Position numbers and translations under genes: made by a program
NCBI GenBank assembly: GCA_945948535.1
Contig: CAMFBN010000012.1
Location: forward strand, 1 to 59,875
From: an uncultured Clostridia bacterium
GTDB lineage: Bacteria; Bacillota; Clostridia; Oscillospirales; Oscillospiraceae
DNA length: 59,875 bases
Direction of reading: 5' to 3'
The notes under the pieces: generated by a model
What the model was told of the DNA's origin: nothing
Seen by the model: only the letters and a program-made list of their open reading frames with translations
The model's database searches: none
Shown here: positions 27,272-34,671 of the stretch, in pieces
Position numbering within the stretch: the stretch's first letter is position 1
How the letters are laid out: each line of letters opens with the position of its first letter

Positions 27272-27321
27272 TGGTTGCGGAGGCAGGACTCGAACCTACG
27301 ACCTCCGGGTTATGAGCCCGA
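27272..27321 (-). repeat. Left attachment site: displaced 3' part of tRNA-fMet
   Basis: These 50 bases are identical to 34434-34483 and correspond to the tRNA 3' end from the encoded CCA through the anticodon arm. Beyond 27321 the match stops, so no second complete tRNA exists here. Confidence 0.92.
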
Positions 27322-27434
27322 AAAACGCCTTTTTACATCGTTTTGTAATGTTCTAAAAGTGCTTGTATTACAACGGTTTTTCGGTTTTATCGTTTTATCC
27401 CGTGGTATGTAATAATTCAACTTTTTATAGCGTA

Positions 27435-27454
27435 GTTGAATTTTTGTTGAACTT
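27435..27454 (+). promoter_or_regulatory. Candidate integrase arm-binding repeats, left end
   Basis: GTTGAATTT (27435) and GTTGAACTT (27446) are direct repeats exactly 11 bases apart. The same pair with the same spacing and orientation occurs at the right end (34324-34343). Confidence 0.5.
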
Positions 27455-27477
27455 GAAACAGCACCCAAAAAGCACGG

Positions 27478-27509
27478 AAAAACCGCCCAGCGGATAACTG
27501 GACGGCTTT
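27478..27509 (-). terminator. Terminator of the leftward element genes
   Basis: On the minus strand AAAGCCGTCCAG pairs with CTGGGCGGTTT around a 7-base loop and runs into TTTTT. It lies about 140 bases past the last leftward gene. Confidence 0.7.
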
Positions 27510-27649
27510 CCCGAAAGGAGATTCTATGAGTCTGCGCCTATTGGCTAGGTAGGTATCTTTTTTATGGTGGGGAAGTATTCCCTTTTTAGGGACTCCAAAA
27601 ACTCCGCTTTTGTGGTGTAGTGTTTGCCGGGGTTCGTGCTGTGTCCGTG

Positions 27650-27829
27650 CTAGGTCAACAGGTCATTTTTCTCTGTTCGCTCACTGTTCAATGGTAAATC
27701 TTCGGACAAATCGAAAGAAAAATCAAGGTCAATTCCATCTAGCGAAAAATCCAAATCAATATCATCCAACAGGCTGTCAAAGTCTGGAATCTCAAAGTCA
27801 AAATCAAAATCAAGGGGAGATTCTTTCAC
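27650..27829 (-). CDS. Short acidic protein of Asp-Phe repeats
   Basis: A 59-residue peptide made mainly of alternating Asp/Phe/Leu blocks (DFDFDFEIPDF, DDIDLDFSLDGIDLDFSFDL). The frame is open further upstream, but GTG at 27829 overlaps the TGA of the preceding gene as GTGA, typical of translational coupling, so I take that start. No enzyme motif is present. Such a charged, alternating sequence could mimic nucleic acid, as some anti-restriction proteins do, or be a flexible tail. This is inference from composition. Confidence 0.5.
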   Translation of the reverse strand: MKESPLDFDFDFEIPDFDSLLDDIDLDFSLDGIDLDFSFDLSEDLPLNSERTEKNDLLT

Positions 27830-28050
27830 CGTTTCACCACCGCTTCCACCTGTTCCCCACCTGTTCCCGTTTTCGACTGCTCTTCGACAGTTTCTCGGGG
27901 TTCGCTCGTGGTTCGTTCGTGGTTCAACTCCCTTTTGCGACTCCGAAAACACTTGTCTGTACCGCTACAAAATGGGAGTGGACAGGTCAGGCAGATTTGA
28001 GCATCTGCCATAGACTCGTCACCACGCTTTAGTTGTTTCCTAGCTGACAT
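27826..28050 (-). CDS. Small Cys-containing hypothetical protein of the element
   Basis: A 74-residue protein starting 2 bases after the stop of the 211-residue gene. The N-terminal half has ICLTCPLPFCSGTDKCF (four Cys, possible zinc site); the rest is charged and probably disordered. No family was recognised. Its end overlaps the next gene by four bases. Confidence 0.55.
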   Translation of the reverse strand: MSARKQLKRGDESMADAQICLTCPLPFCSGTDKCFRSRKRELNHERTTSEPRETVEEQSKTGTGGEQVEAVVKR

Positions 28051-28052
28051 AA

Positions 28053-28688
28053 TCAGAAATTTTCCACGACATCGGCGGTCAATTCATTCCATTTGCCAGC
28101 CAACGAAAAATTACGCTCACAACGGTTGAATACATCGCCCATGTAGTCAAAGGCTTCCAAAAATTCACGACCATTTGCGCCCTTGCCTTTCTGGGCAACA
28201 AGACGGTATTCCCTTGCTGTATCGGAATCGTTGACCTTATCTGCCCGGTCTTTCGCACTCTGGGCAAGTAGTCGCACCATCGTGTGATTACCTGCGGCGG
28301 TGGAAGCATCAATCAGACGGTTGTATTCAGCGGCGGTCAGAATACCGCTATTCATCAAAGCCAAAGTATTCATATCCACCGACTTGGGGTCAGCGGCGAA
28401 AGCATCGAACACAGCCTTTTCCAGTTCCGCACGAACGGCGGCGATTTCTCTCCGCTTATCGTCAAACAGGTGGCGGCGCATCTGATCGAAAGCGTTTCTT
28501 GCTTCGGCAAGGTCAGCTTCAGCCCGTGCAGACTTCGCCATATATGCCGGGTCTGCGTTATTTCGCCGGGGATATGCGTTGTATCTGGATTCAGCAGACT
28601 TGACAGCCGCTTCCGCTCTCCGATATTCTTCAAAAGTACCGTTTGCAATTTCATTCAATCTCTTTGCATAATTATTAAATCTGGACAT
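28053..28688 (-). CDS. Hypothetical helical protein of the element
   Basis: A 211-residue, mostly alpha-helical, Ala/Glu/Arg-rich protein. The first 110 residues (EEYRRAEAAVKSAESRYN onward) are likely coiled coil. No enzyme motif or membrane segment is seen. Similar proteins occur in Clostridia satellites with unknown role. It shares the leftward transcript with its neighbours. Confidence 0.65.
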   Translation of the reverse strand: MSRFNNYAKRLNEIANGTFEEYRRAEAAVKSAESRYNAYPRRNNADPAYMAKSARAEADLAEARNAFDQMRRHLFDDKRREIAAVRAELEKAVFDAFAADPKSVDMNTLALMNSGILTAAEYNRLIDASTAAGNHTMVRLLAQSAKDRADKVNDSDTAREYRLVAQKGKGANGREFLEAFDYMGDVFNRCERNFSLAGKWNELTADVVENF

Positions 28689-28711
28689 AAATATTAAACC
28701 TCATTTCAAAA

Positions 28712-29161
28712 TTATTTGTTATTGGTGGCGGTTGCAATCCGTGCAACGGCGCAACCTTTAGAATACAGGGCGCAGTTTTCACAATGTCCATAAATTGAAA
28801 ATGGGCATTTCTTATCCCTTGCCGGTGCTTCTTCAATTTCTGCGCCGGTAGCATCGGCAATGGTAGCAAGGGCGCATTTGCCATCAAGAAATATCCTGCA
28901 CTTTTCACGGCGGCAAGTATTATTGCATCCATCCATAAAAGGACAGCTTCGGGGAGCAGGTCTGTTTTTCATTTCCTCCAAAGCGGCTTGACGGCGTTTT
29001 TCGTCCGCCTCTTTTTGACGGCGGTGGTATTCATCCAACTGGGACACAGGGATTTCAATGCCGCCGGACAATGTGATTGTCATTTCATATTCACGGAGTC
29101 CCGGTGCAGTTTCCCGGTATCTCTGCCCACGTTCGTCAACTTTCCATCCATTGTTATCCAT
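28712..29161 (-). CDS. Cys-rich hypothetical protein of the element
   Basis: A 149-residue protein with two Cys-rich segments near the C-terminus (CPFMDGCNNTCRREKC, then CPFSIYGHCENCALYSKGC), which look like duplicated metal-binding knuckles. The N-terminal half has YEMTITLSGG and a charged helix. Start 29161 follows GGGAG by 8 bases; the longer frame to 29191 would place the ribosome site inside the gene. Function is unknown; zinc or iron-sulphur binding is inferred from Cys spacing. Confidence 0.65.
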   Translation of the reverse strand: MDNNGWKVDERGQRYRETAPGLREYEMTITLSGGIEIPVSQLDEYHRRQKEADEKRRQAALEEMKNRPAPRSCPFMDGCNNTCRREKCRIFLDGKCALATIADATGAEIEEAPARDKKCPFSIYGHCENCALYSKGCAVARIATATNNK

Positions 29162-29224
29162 CGTATCAACTCCCATATATGAAAATGTCAAGTTTTATCA
29201 AGTTCTCACGGCTTTCTCTTGGGT

Positions 29225-29566
29225 TCAGCCATGACCAACACGGCGCACAATGTAAACCTTTTCTGCGGTTTTGTCGGTGAGTTTCAAACCGCCGTGAGGA
29301 ATTGTGTCAATGCTGATCGTGGCGGTGTCAATCGCCGTGTGGGACTCTGTAACGCCCTCAGAACGGCGTACACGCACGATACGGAATGTATAGACCTCAT
29401 CGGCTACAAGGTCATGGACGGTTATTGTAGAGCCATCACGAACGACTGACAGGGTATCGGTATCAATCAGCGTTTGCGGCTGGAGAATGTACCATACAAG
29501 GGCAACAGCCGCCACAATAAGCACTATCAGCAGACCGATAACAGCCGCTTTTGTTGAGTGTGTCAT
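29225..29566 (-). CDS. Single-pass membrane protein of the element
   Basis: A 113-residue protein. Residues about 8-28 (AAVIGLLIVLIVAAVALVWY) form one membrane segment. The rest is a beta-rich soluble domain ending in VYIVRRVGHG. Start 29566 has a GGGGGG ribosome site; the upstream frame to 29599 lacks one. Not recognised. It could act at the envelope, for example in exclusion, but nothing shows this directly. Confidence 0.6.
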   Translation of the reverse strand: MTHSTKAAVIGLLIVLIVAAVALVWYILQPQTLIDTDTLSVVRDGSTITVHDLVADEVYTFRIVRVRRSEGVTESHTAIDTATISIDTIPHGGLKLTDKTAEKVYIVRRVGHG

Positions 29567-29579
29567 AAATACCCCCCTT

Positions 29580-29780
29580 TTACTCAAAAATCGCCACATA
29601 GCCCCGTGTTTTTTCGCCGTTCGTTTCTTCCGTGGGTGTTTCTTCGGATTTTGGTCTATGTCCTAAACGATAGGGAAACAAGGGGCATTTTCCGATAGAA
29701 CAAAGTCGGACTTCTTTGGGCTGTCCTCCACAACAGTCAAGGCACTTCGCCCGGATTGCTTTAATTGGGGTCAGTTTCAA
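29580..29780 (-). CDS. Small zinc-knuckle protein common in Clostridia mobile elements
   Basis: A 66-residue protein with KLTPIKAIRAKCLDCCGGQP, VRLCSIGKCPLFPYRLGHRP and a disordered acidic tail. The C-x2-CC ... C-x4-C pattern is probably a zinc site. Proteins like this recur beside phage replication genes in Clostridia; their role is unknown. TTG 29780 is the likely start, with GGAGG 8 bases upstream; the in-frame TTG at 29795 overlaps that site. Confidence 0.65.
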   Translation of the reverse strand: MKLTPIKAIRAKCLDCCGGQPKEVRLCSIGKCPLFPYRLGHRPKSEETPTEETNGEKTRGYVAIFE

Positions 29781-29795
29781 TTCTGTTCCCTCCAA

Positions 29796-30062
29796 TCAAA
29801 AGGGGCAAGCCTTCATAGCGTTGTACTGGATTTCGATAGCCGCTTCCCTGATCTTCTTCCGCATAACCTTTTCAGAATCCTTTGCGGCATCGTTATAGCC
29901 CCTGAGATAATGCTCAGAAACCAGCCTGTCAACAAAGAAGGCAAGTTCGCCTTCAATAGCAGACTTGTCATTGGGGTTCGCCATAATGAAGTCGACCATT
30001 TCAGCAAAATCATCCTTCCGGGGAGTCGCTTCATTTTCCATCAGCTTTTCAAAATCATCCAT
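29796..30062 (-). CDS. Small helical hypothetical protein of the element
   Basis: An 88-residue all-helical acidic protein (MDDFEKLMENEATPRKDDF, later GYNDAAKDSEKVMRKKIRE). ATG 30062 was preferred over ATG 30068 because the AAAGG ribosome site is then 9 bases away; the difference is two residues. No family was recognised. Confidence 0.55.
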   Translation of the reverse strand: MDDFEKLMENEATPRKDDFAEMVDFIMANPNDKSAIEGELAFFVDRLVSEHYLRGYNDAAKDSEKVMRKKIREAAIEIQYNAMKACPF

Positions 30063-30100
30063 TTTCATTTTCCTTTCATCATGTAATAATTGGCAACTAA

Positions 30101-30200
30101 GCAACCATCAACCAACAATCAATCGAAGTTAAGACTTTTATTTTTTATATATTCAAAAATATAATCTTTTCTTTAATGGTTGGTTGGTTGATTGGTTGAC
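30101..30200. repeat. AT-rich core flanked by inverted GGTT-type repeats (candidate origin)
   Basis: CAACC/CAATC-type repeats (30101-30124) are mirrored by GGTTGGTTGGTTGATTGGTT (30179-30198). Between them lies a very AT-rich tract of about 45 bp (30128-30172). Its position between the VapE gene and the small leftward genes fits an iteron-like replication origin or a regulatory site. This is inference from sequence form. Confidence 0.45.
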
Positions 30201-30285
30201 ATAGTGCAAAAGTCATTGTGTCGCAACACTTTTTTGTATCTACCAGTCACCGCAACCAACGGACAACCGTGGAAGTCGGTTGCCG

Positions 30286-31755
30286 TCAGAAGGGTTCAAA
30301 ATCAATCTTCGGCGGTTCTTTGTGATAGCTTTTCTGTTTTCCGTAGCCGTCGAAGTTCTCAGCATTACCACGCACCCAGCCCATTTTGTTACAAATGATC
30401 GCCGTCAGCGTATTGGCATCACGCCTTTTCAACTCCGGGAAATGGGGCGCACGGTCAGGGAATAGGGCTTCCTGCCATACCTGAATCAGGCAGGTTCGCT
30501 TTTTGCCCTTCAGGTATTCTTCTATCATGCCTTGCCGCCAATCGTCCTGCTGAGCCGCTTCCTGTTCCTCTTTGATCGTGGTCAGCAATTCCACATTTTC
30601 GACAGTACGGGCAAAGGCTGAGCCATTGTCAAAGGCGTGTTTCATTTCTGCCCAGCATTGGAGTATTTCCGCCTTGCACTCCTGTTCGTGGTCAAAGAGC
30701 CATCGCCCGGTGATGTTCACCCGTACAGGAAACCACCTTCGATTTCCCGTTGGGTCTGAAAGAAATTCGTCCCGGTTGGTTGTACCAACAAAAATACAAT
30801 GGCGTGGGCTGTCCGTGGGTCTGCGGTCATAAGGTTTTCTGTAAAAATCGCTGGAAGTAGACAAAAATGCTTTTGCGTTTTCCTCCGATTTCGTTCCGCT
30901 ATAATCATTCGCCAAAGTTGCAAGCAGTTCTTCCAGTTCGCAAACCCATTTCCCGGATATGGCTTCCAGTCCCTTTTGACCGTTGATCGTTTTGGTGGAG
31001 GAATACAGTTCCGGGGCTAGGGCTAGCCATTGGGTGAAGGTGGACTTGCCGCCACCCTGTTTTCCCACAAAGACAATGACATTATCATTTTTACAGCCCG
31101 GACGAAACGCACGGTTGATACCTCCGGCAAACAGTAACCGGGAACATTCTCTGTTGTATTGTGTATCTTCTGCGCCCAGCCAGCGAATCAACATTGTTTC
31201 AACTCGTGGAGTTCCATCCCATTCAATCCCATTTATCAAGGTTTGCACCGGGTCATATTCTCGCTCGTGCTGAAATTCTGTGAACGCATCTTCGTATTTT
31301 TGCCTGTTTGAAATTCCATAACAGCTTTCTATGTAGGTTCGTGCCGCCGCATCGTCCGCATCCGTCCATTGTCTGGCTTTTCCATCAACTATTTTTTCCG
31401 GCAATCCTCGCAAAGTGTTAAACTTGATATTTTGGAAGCGTTCATCATTTCGGAGAATCGTCAAATAGTTCTGTGAAGTATTGGAAACTATCTGTTTTCG
31501 TTCGCCGTTTACCTTCTTTTCAGTCTTATCCAGCAACGCATAAACAGCGTTCCGATTGGTGCTTGCATCTTCGCTTATAGGTCTGCCTGTACGCCAATCA
31601 AGGTGCTTTTCTTCGCATCGTTTCAAATACTGGTATGCTTCATCTACTGTCAGCCCGTCACGCTCTCTGTACTCTAGGTATTCCTCTGAGCCCATGTGCT
31701 TCAGCACATAATCCAATTTGTTTTCAGATTCATTACTGTTCACCAGAAGAATCAC
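30286..31755 (-). CDS. VapE-family P-loop ATPase, replication protein of the element
   Basis: A 489-residue protein of the virulence-associated E family. Walker A is VGKQGGGKSTF (230-240), Walker B-like CELEELLATL (about 263-272), then IFVGTTNRDEFLSDPTGNRR (sensor and Arg-finger area, about 325-345). VapE proteins are SF3-like helicases that act at satellite and prophage origins. The first 160 residues are a linker and DNA-binding part without a complete primase motif. Start GTG 31755 lies inside the end of the previous gene (23-base overlap); GTG 31743 is an alternative. Length is typical for the family. It supports autonomous or phage-induced replication of the element. Confidence 0.85.
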   Translation of the reverse strand: MILLVNSNESENKLDYVLKHMGSEEYLEYRERDGLTVDEAYQYLKRCEEKHLDWRTGRPISEDASTNRNAVYALLDKTEKKVNGERKQIVSNTSQNYLTILRNDERFQNIKFNTLRGLPEKIVDGKARQWTDADDAAARTYIESCYGISNRQKYEDAFTEFQHEREYDPVQTLINGIEWDGTPRVETMLIRWLGAEDTQYNRECSRLLFAGGINRAFRPGCKNDNVIVFVGKQGGGKSTFTQWLALAPELYSSTKTINGQKGLEAISGKWVCELEELLATLANDYSGTKSEENAKAFLSTSSDFYRKPYDRRPTDSPRHCIFVGTTNRDEFLSDPTGNRRWFPVRVNITGRWLFDHEQECKAEILQCWAEMKHAFDNGSAFARTVENVELLTTIKEEQEAAQQDDWRQGMIEEYLKGKKRTCLIQVWQEALFPDRAPHFPELKRRDANTLTAIICNKMGWVRGNAENFDGYGKQKSYHKEPPKIDFEPF

Positions 31756-32023
31756 CGTCCCCCAACGCCTTCCGTGCCGCCGTCAATGCCTTTTGCGTAT
31801 TGACCGCCCGGTTATTCAGCGTTGCAATAAACGAACGAATTTCAGCCACGCCCAACGCACCATCGGACGGTGCAAAGTAGCCGCCACCGTTGCGACAGGT
31901 GGACAGAATCAGCTTACCCTCTGCCCGTTCCTTTGCAATTACCATCTGCAAATCCCGGTTGGTTTTGAGTCCTGTCCACTTCAGCAGCTCACGGGAAGGG
32001 ACGGCGTTCCGTTCGCCTTGCAT
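31733..32023 (-). CDS. Small winged-helix-like protein upstream of VapE
   Basis: A 96-residue protein with VPSRELLKWTGLKTNRDLQM and GYFAPSDG, which looks like a winged-helix DNA-binding fold. Small proteins of this kind commonly precede VapE genes in Clostridia satellites. Start ATG 32023, or TTG 32026 one codon earlier; the ribosome site is weak. Its end overlaps the VapE start, implying coupled translation. Confidence 0.6.
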   Translation of the reverse strand: MQGERNAVPSRELLKWTGLKTNRDLQMVIAKERAEGKLILSTCRNGGGYFAPSDGALGVAEIRSFIATLNNRAVNTQKALTAARKALGDGDSSGEQ

Positions 32024-32037
32024 CAATAATTCGTAAA

Positions 32038-32235
32038 CTATAGCTGTTCCCCTCCTAAATTGTTTAACTGATCTATCAGCTTATCCAGATTGACCAGGCA
32101 TTTCACGCCCACGAACATACAGGGAAGTTTCCCTTGCTTTTGCATCTGCCGCAAGCAGTTTTCGCTAAGAATCCCCAGCTTCGCAATTTCTCTAATTGTC
32201 CGCATCCGGGGCAAGTTCGTCTTTTCTTCCGTCAT
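32038..32235 (-). CDS. Excisionase-like helix-turn-helix protein
   Basis: A 65-residue protein: MRTIREIAKLGILSENCLRQ forms the helix-turn-helix and MQKQGKLPCMFVGVKCLVNL the wing, as in HTH_17/Xis-like proteins. It overlaps the previous gene by 4 bases (ATGA). Likely a directionality factor or early-gene regulator of the element. Confidence 0.7.
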   Translation of the reverse strand: MTEEKTNLPRMRTIREIAKLGILSENCLRQMQKQGKLPCMFVGVKCLVNLDKLIDQLNNLGGEQL

Positions 32236-32429
32236 TCGCCCTCCTGCATCTGCCGCCGTTCCACCATTCGGTCAATCACCCTGAAAATGTGTTCCTTCTG
32301 ATCGGTGGGCAACTCACGGCGAAGTTTCCGGGACAAATTACCATCGTAAATTCCTAGTGCTTCCGCAAGTTCCCACAACTTAAAACCATTTTCTTCTACT
32401 GCGTTTCTAATGTCCTGATTGGGTTTCAT
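32232..32429 (-). CDS. Small Cro-like HTH protein, first leftward gene
   Basis: A 65-residue protein with GFKLWELAEALGIYDGNLSR, a helix-turn-helix, and a basic helix. It is divergent from the cI-like repressor across a 132-base control region, the usual cro position. It probably sets the lysogeny/induction switch. Confidence 0.65.
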   Translation of the reverse strand: MKPNQDIRNAVEENGFKLWELAEALGIYDGNLSRKLRRELPTDQKEHIFRVIDRMVERRQMQEGE

Positions 32430-32461
32430 TCTTTTTCAACTCCATTCGTAATAATTAACAC

Positions 32462-32490
32462 TTGCTTTCTGTTGTTGCCTGTGTTATAAT
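32462..32490 (+). promoter_or_regulatory. Promoter of the repressor-integrase pair
   Basis: TTGCTT (32462-32467), 17 bases, TATAAT (32485-32490). It drives the repressor at 32562. A weaker leftward TTAATC/TATAAC pair overlaps it. Confidence 0.6.
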
Positions 32491-32505
32491 CATCTTAGCA
32501 TAACA
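32484..32505. promoter_or_regulatory. Candidate repressor operator
   Basis: GTTATAATC at 32484 faces GTTATGCTA read from 32505 on the other strand, making an imperfect 22-bp dyad over the -10 box between the divergent regulators. Confidence 0.4.
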
Positions 32506-32561
32506 GATTAATATTTACCACCATCCATTAAACCATTATAATGATTAAAAGAGGTGCTAAA

Positions 32562-33128
32562 ATGCCTAGAAAAAGAATTGATCCTAATCCATTATCAGGG
32601 CAAAGGGTTAAGGAATTACTAAAAGAACGAAAAGCAGAAGGGAAACAGGCTTCCCAAGAATGGCTAGCCGAACAACTTGATATTTCATCCGTATATCTGT
32701 CCGATATTGTCAGAGGTCTTAAACGACTAACCCCGGAAATGGCTATGAAAATAATCAAGCTGTTTCCTTCCGTTCGAATAGAATGGCTACTCGGTCAGGA
32801 CAATTTCAAAACACATGACGAACGAATTGAAAAAACGCTTGATATTGCGTTCAATCAAGCAAAATGCTTGGACACTTTAATGCAACAGCTAGCCGATGCA
32901 CACGGGTGCAAATTCGTTATTTCCACAGACGAATCAACGGGTGAAGAAGTCTACGCCATTGTGGAAAATGATTTAGTAATAGCTTTACTATCATTTGATG
33001 ATTACTTAAACACACGGCGAGAAATTGCTCACTATTCTACATATCTTTTTGAAAACCTTCTTGCAAAGCAAAAACGGATGTTGTTAAAACCATACCCATT
33101 AAAACAGGAGGAACAGGACAATGGCTAA
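32562..33128 (+). CDS. cI-like XRE-family repressor
   Basis: A 188-residue protein. The N-terminal helix-turn-helix spans SQEWLAEQLDISSVYLSDIV and GLKRLTPEMAMKI. The C-terminal part (about 85-188) has no visible Ser-Lys LexA-type autoprotease signature, so induction may be by an anti-repressor or phage protein rather than RecA. ATG 32562 has AGAGGTG upstream; the ATG at 32541 has none. It overlaps the integrase by 8 bases, so the two are co-expressed. Confidence 0.78.
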   Translation: MPRKRIDPNPLSGQRVKELLKERKAEGKQASQEWLAEQLDISSVYLSDIVRGLKRLTPEMAMKIIKLFPSVRIEWLLGQDNFKTHDERIEKTLDIAFNQAKCLDTLMQQLADAHGCKFVISTDESTGEEVYAIVENDLVIALLSFDDYLNTRREIAHYSTYLFENLLAKQKRMLLKPYPLKQEEQDNG

Positions 33129-34311
33129 TATTCAGGAACGCCGGGACAAATCCGGGAAGCTGATTTCTTTTTCCATCCGTGTCCACCGGGGACGGGGCGC
33201 AGACGGCAAACAGTTAAAACCATACACCGCAACTTTTGAAGTTCAACCAACATGGACAGAAAAAGGTGCAAGAAAAAAGGCTGAAGCCTTCGCCGCAACC
33301 TTTGAAAAAGAAATAAAAGAAGGGCGAATCTCCGACAACCGCCAGAAATTCGCCGCCTACTGTGATTATGTAATTGATCTGAAGGAAAAACGAGGGGTCA
33401 AGCACAGCACCATCACCCGATATAAGGAATTGACCGGGCGCATATACCCGGCAATCGGTCACATGAAACTGACTGCCATTCGTGCCGATGTTCTCAATGA
33501 TCTATATACCGCCCTATCTGCGGACGGTCTGAACAAAAGAACAGGCGGCAAACTGTCAAACAAAACAATCCTAGAGCATCACCGCCTGATTTCCACCGTT
33601 TTGGAACAGGCTGTCAAAGAAGGTCTAGTTCCCTTCAATGTAGCTGAACGGGCAGAATTGCCAAAGGCAACCCGGAAAGAAGTCAACTACTTCCAGCCGG
33701 AACAGGTGGAAGCCATCCGGGACGCCGCCGAAACTGAGCCCATCAAATGGAAAACCCTTGTGCATCTGTTCCTAGTGACGGGCGCAAGGCGTGGTGAAAT
33801 TTTAGGACTCAAATGGGCAAATGTAGACTTTGACGGAAACCGCATTTATATCTGCAACAATGTTCTGTATACGCCTGATCGTGGAATCTATGAGGACACG
33901 CCCAAAACCGCCAAATCTATCCGCTACATCTCTTTGCCCAAAGAAACAATGTCCCTACTTCGTGAATATCGTCTCTCACAGCTTGAACAGCGTTTCGCTA
34001 TGGGTGATCGTTGGCACAACCGGGATTTTGTTTTCACTCAGGAAAACGGCGAACCCATGCACCCGGACAGCGTGACCGATTGGTTGACTAAATTTTCCAA
34101 ACGCCACGACCTTCCGCACATCAACGCCCACGCCTTCCGGCATACAATGGCATCTATTCTCTATTTCAACGGCGTTGACAGTATCTCCATTTCTAAGCGT
34201 TTAGGTCACGCCCAGCCGTCCACTACTACAAATATTTACGCTCATATCATCGAAGAAGCAGACAAGAAGAACGCCGATATTATAGCCGATGTATTCTTGA
34301 AAAAAGCCTGA
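33121..34311 (+). CDS. int: Tyrosine integrase of the element
   Basis: A 396-residue site-specific recombinase. It has an N-terminal arm-binding region (residues 1-65, basic), a SAM-like core-binding domain (70-165), and a catalytic domain with TGARRGE (R223), HAFRHT (about 337-342), LGH (about 361-363) and nucleophile in NIYAH (about Y373). All catalytic residues appear present. It lies next to the right att site in the tRNA-fMet gene, the usual position. Start ATG 33121 is preceded by GGAGG in the repressor's 3' end. Confidence 0.92.
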   Translation: MANIQERRDKSGKLISFSIRVHRGRGADGKQLKPYTATFEVQPTWTEKGARKKAEAFAATFEKEIKEGRISDNRQKFAAYCDYVIDLKEKRGVKHSTITRYKELTGRIYPAIGHMKLTAIRADVLNDLYTALSADGLNKRTGGKLSNKTILEHHRLISTVLEQAVKEGLVPFNVAERAELPKATRKEVNYFQPEQVEAIRDAAETEPIKWKTLVHLFLVTGARRGEILGLKWANVDFDGNRIYICNNVLYTPDRGIYEDTPKTAKSIRYISLPKETMSLLREYRLSQLEQRFAMGDRWHNRDFVFTQENGEPMHPDSVTDWLTKFSKRHDLPHINAHAFRHTMASILYFNGVDSISISKRLGHAQPSTTTNIYAHIIEEADKKNADIIADVFLKKA

Positions 34312-34323
34312 TTTTTAGGGCTT

Positions 34324-34343
34324 GTTGAATTAAAGTTGAATTT
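34324..34343 (+). promoter_or_regulatory. Candidate integrase arm-binding repeats, right end
   Basis: GTTGAATTA (34324) and GTTGAATTT (34335), 11 bases apart, match the pair at the left end. Confidence 0.5.
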
Positions 34344-34393
34344 TCAAGCAAAAGGCAAAAATCCAAAAATCCGAAAAAGTTCGGAAAATAAAG

Positions 34394-34431
34394 AAAAACC
34401 ACCCGGAATCCGTTGATTCTAGGTGGTTTTT
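34394..34431. terminator. Bidirectional terminator between integrase and tRNA
   Basis: AAAAACCACC pairs with GGTGGTTTTT, with an inner GGAATC/GATTCT extension. The T-run at both ends serves the integrase rightward and the tRNA leftward, replacing the terminator displaced to 27231. Confidence 0.8.
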
Positions 34432-34433
34432 TA

Positions 34434-34483
34434 TGGTTGCGGAGGCAGGACTCGAACCTACGACCTCCGGGTTATGAGCCCGA
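34434..34483 (-). repeat. Right attachment site inside tRNA-fMet
   Basis: Identical over 50 bases to 27272-27321; it begins exactly at the encoded CCA. Confidence 0.9.
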
Positions 34484-34509
34484 CGAGCTTCCAACTGCTC
34501 TACTCCGCG
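34434..34509 (-). tRNA. Initiator tRNA-fMet (anticodon CAT), CCA encoded
   Basis: A 76-base cloverleaf read leftward from 34509. The acceptor stem pairs GCGGAG with CTCCGC, with the unpaired C1-A72 that marks bacterial initiator tRNAs. The anticodon stem has three consecutive G-C pairs around CTCATAA, also initiator-specific. The TTCGAGTC T-loop is present and CCA is encoded at 34436-34434. Its 3' 50 bases are the att core. Confidence 0.93.
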
Positions 34510-34540
34510 ATATTTACCTGCGCTCCACAGGTTCTCGGAT

Positions 34541-34569
34541 ATTGTAACATGGCTAAGCGGATTTGTCAA
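34541..34569 (-). promoter_or_regulatory. Promoter of tRNA-fMet
   Basis: Minus strand TTGACA (34569-34564), 17 bases, TACAAT (34546-34541), about 32 bases upstream of the mature tRNA. Confidence 0.75.
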
Positions 34570-34671
34570 CACTTTTTTCTTGACAGAATTCCGCCAGTTT
34601 CCCGCGGGCTTTTTGCAAAGCTGTCCGAACCGGGGCACAGTGCAAAGGGCGTTGCGCCACCGCGTGCCCCC

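Larger units (their letters stand above)
27322..27649. other. Left end of the element, no genes
   Basis: Holds the integrase arm-type repeats (27435-27454), an inverted ATTCAAC copy at 27414-27421, and the terminator at 27478-27509. A plus-strand ribosome-like AAGGAG at 27516 precedes only a 7-codon frame. Nothing else was seen. Confidence 0.5.
27272..34483. mobile_element. 7.2-kb integrated satellite-like element in the tRNA-fMet gene
   Basis: Bounded by perfect 50-bp direct repeats of the tRNA 3' end. Inside are a tyrosine integrase next to the right att site, a cI-like repressor with which it overlaps by 8 bases, a divergent leftward set of at least ten small or replication genes including a VapE-type ATPase, and an AT-rich candidate origin. 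No capsid, portal, tail, terminase or conjugation genes are present. This layout fits a phage satellite or small integrative island. The tRNA remains intact at the right end. Confidence 0.88.

Noticed and set aside
27272..27321. A second tRNA-Met gene
   Set aside because: Only the 3' 50 bases are present; the acceptor 5' strand and D-arm are missing, so it is the displaced attachment site.
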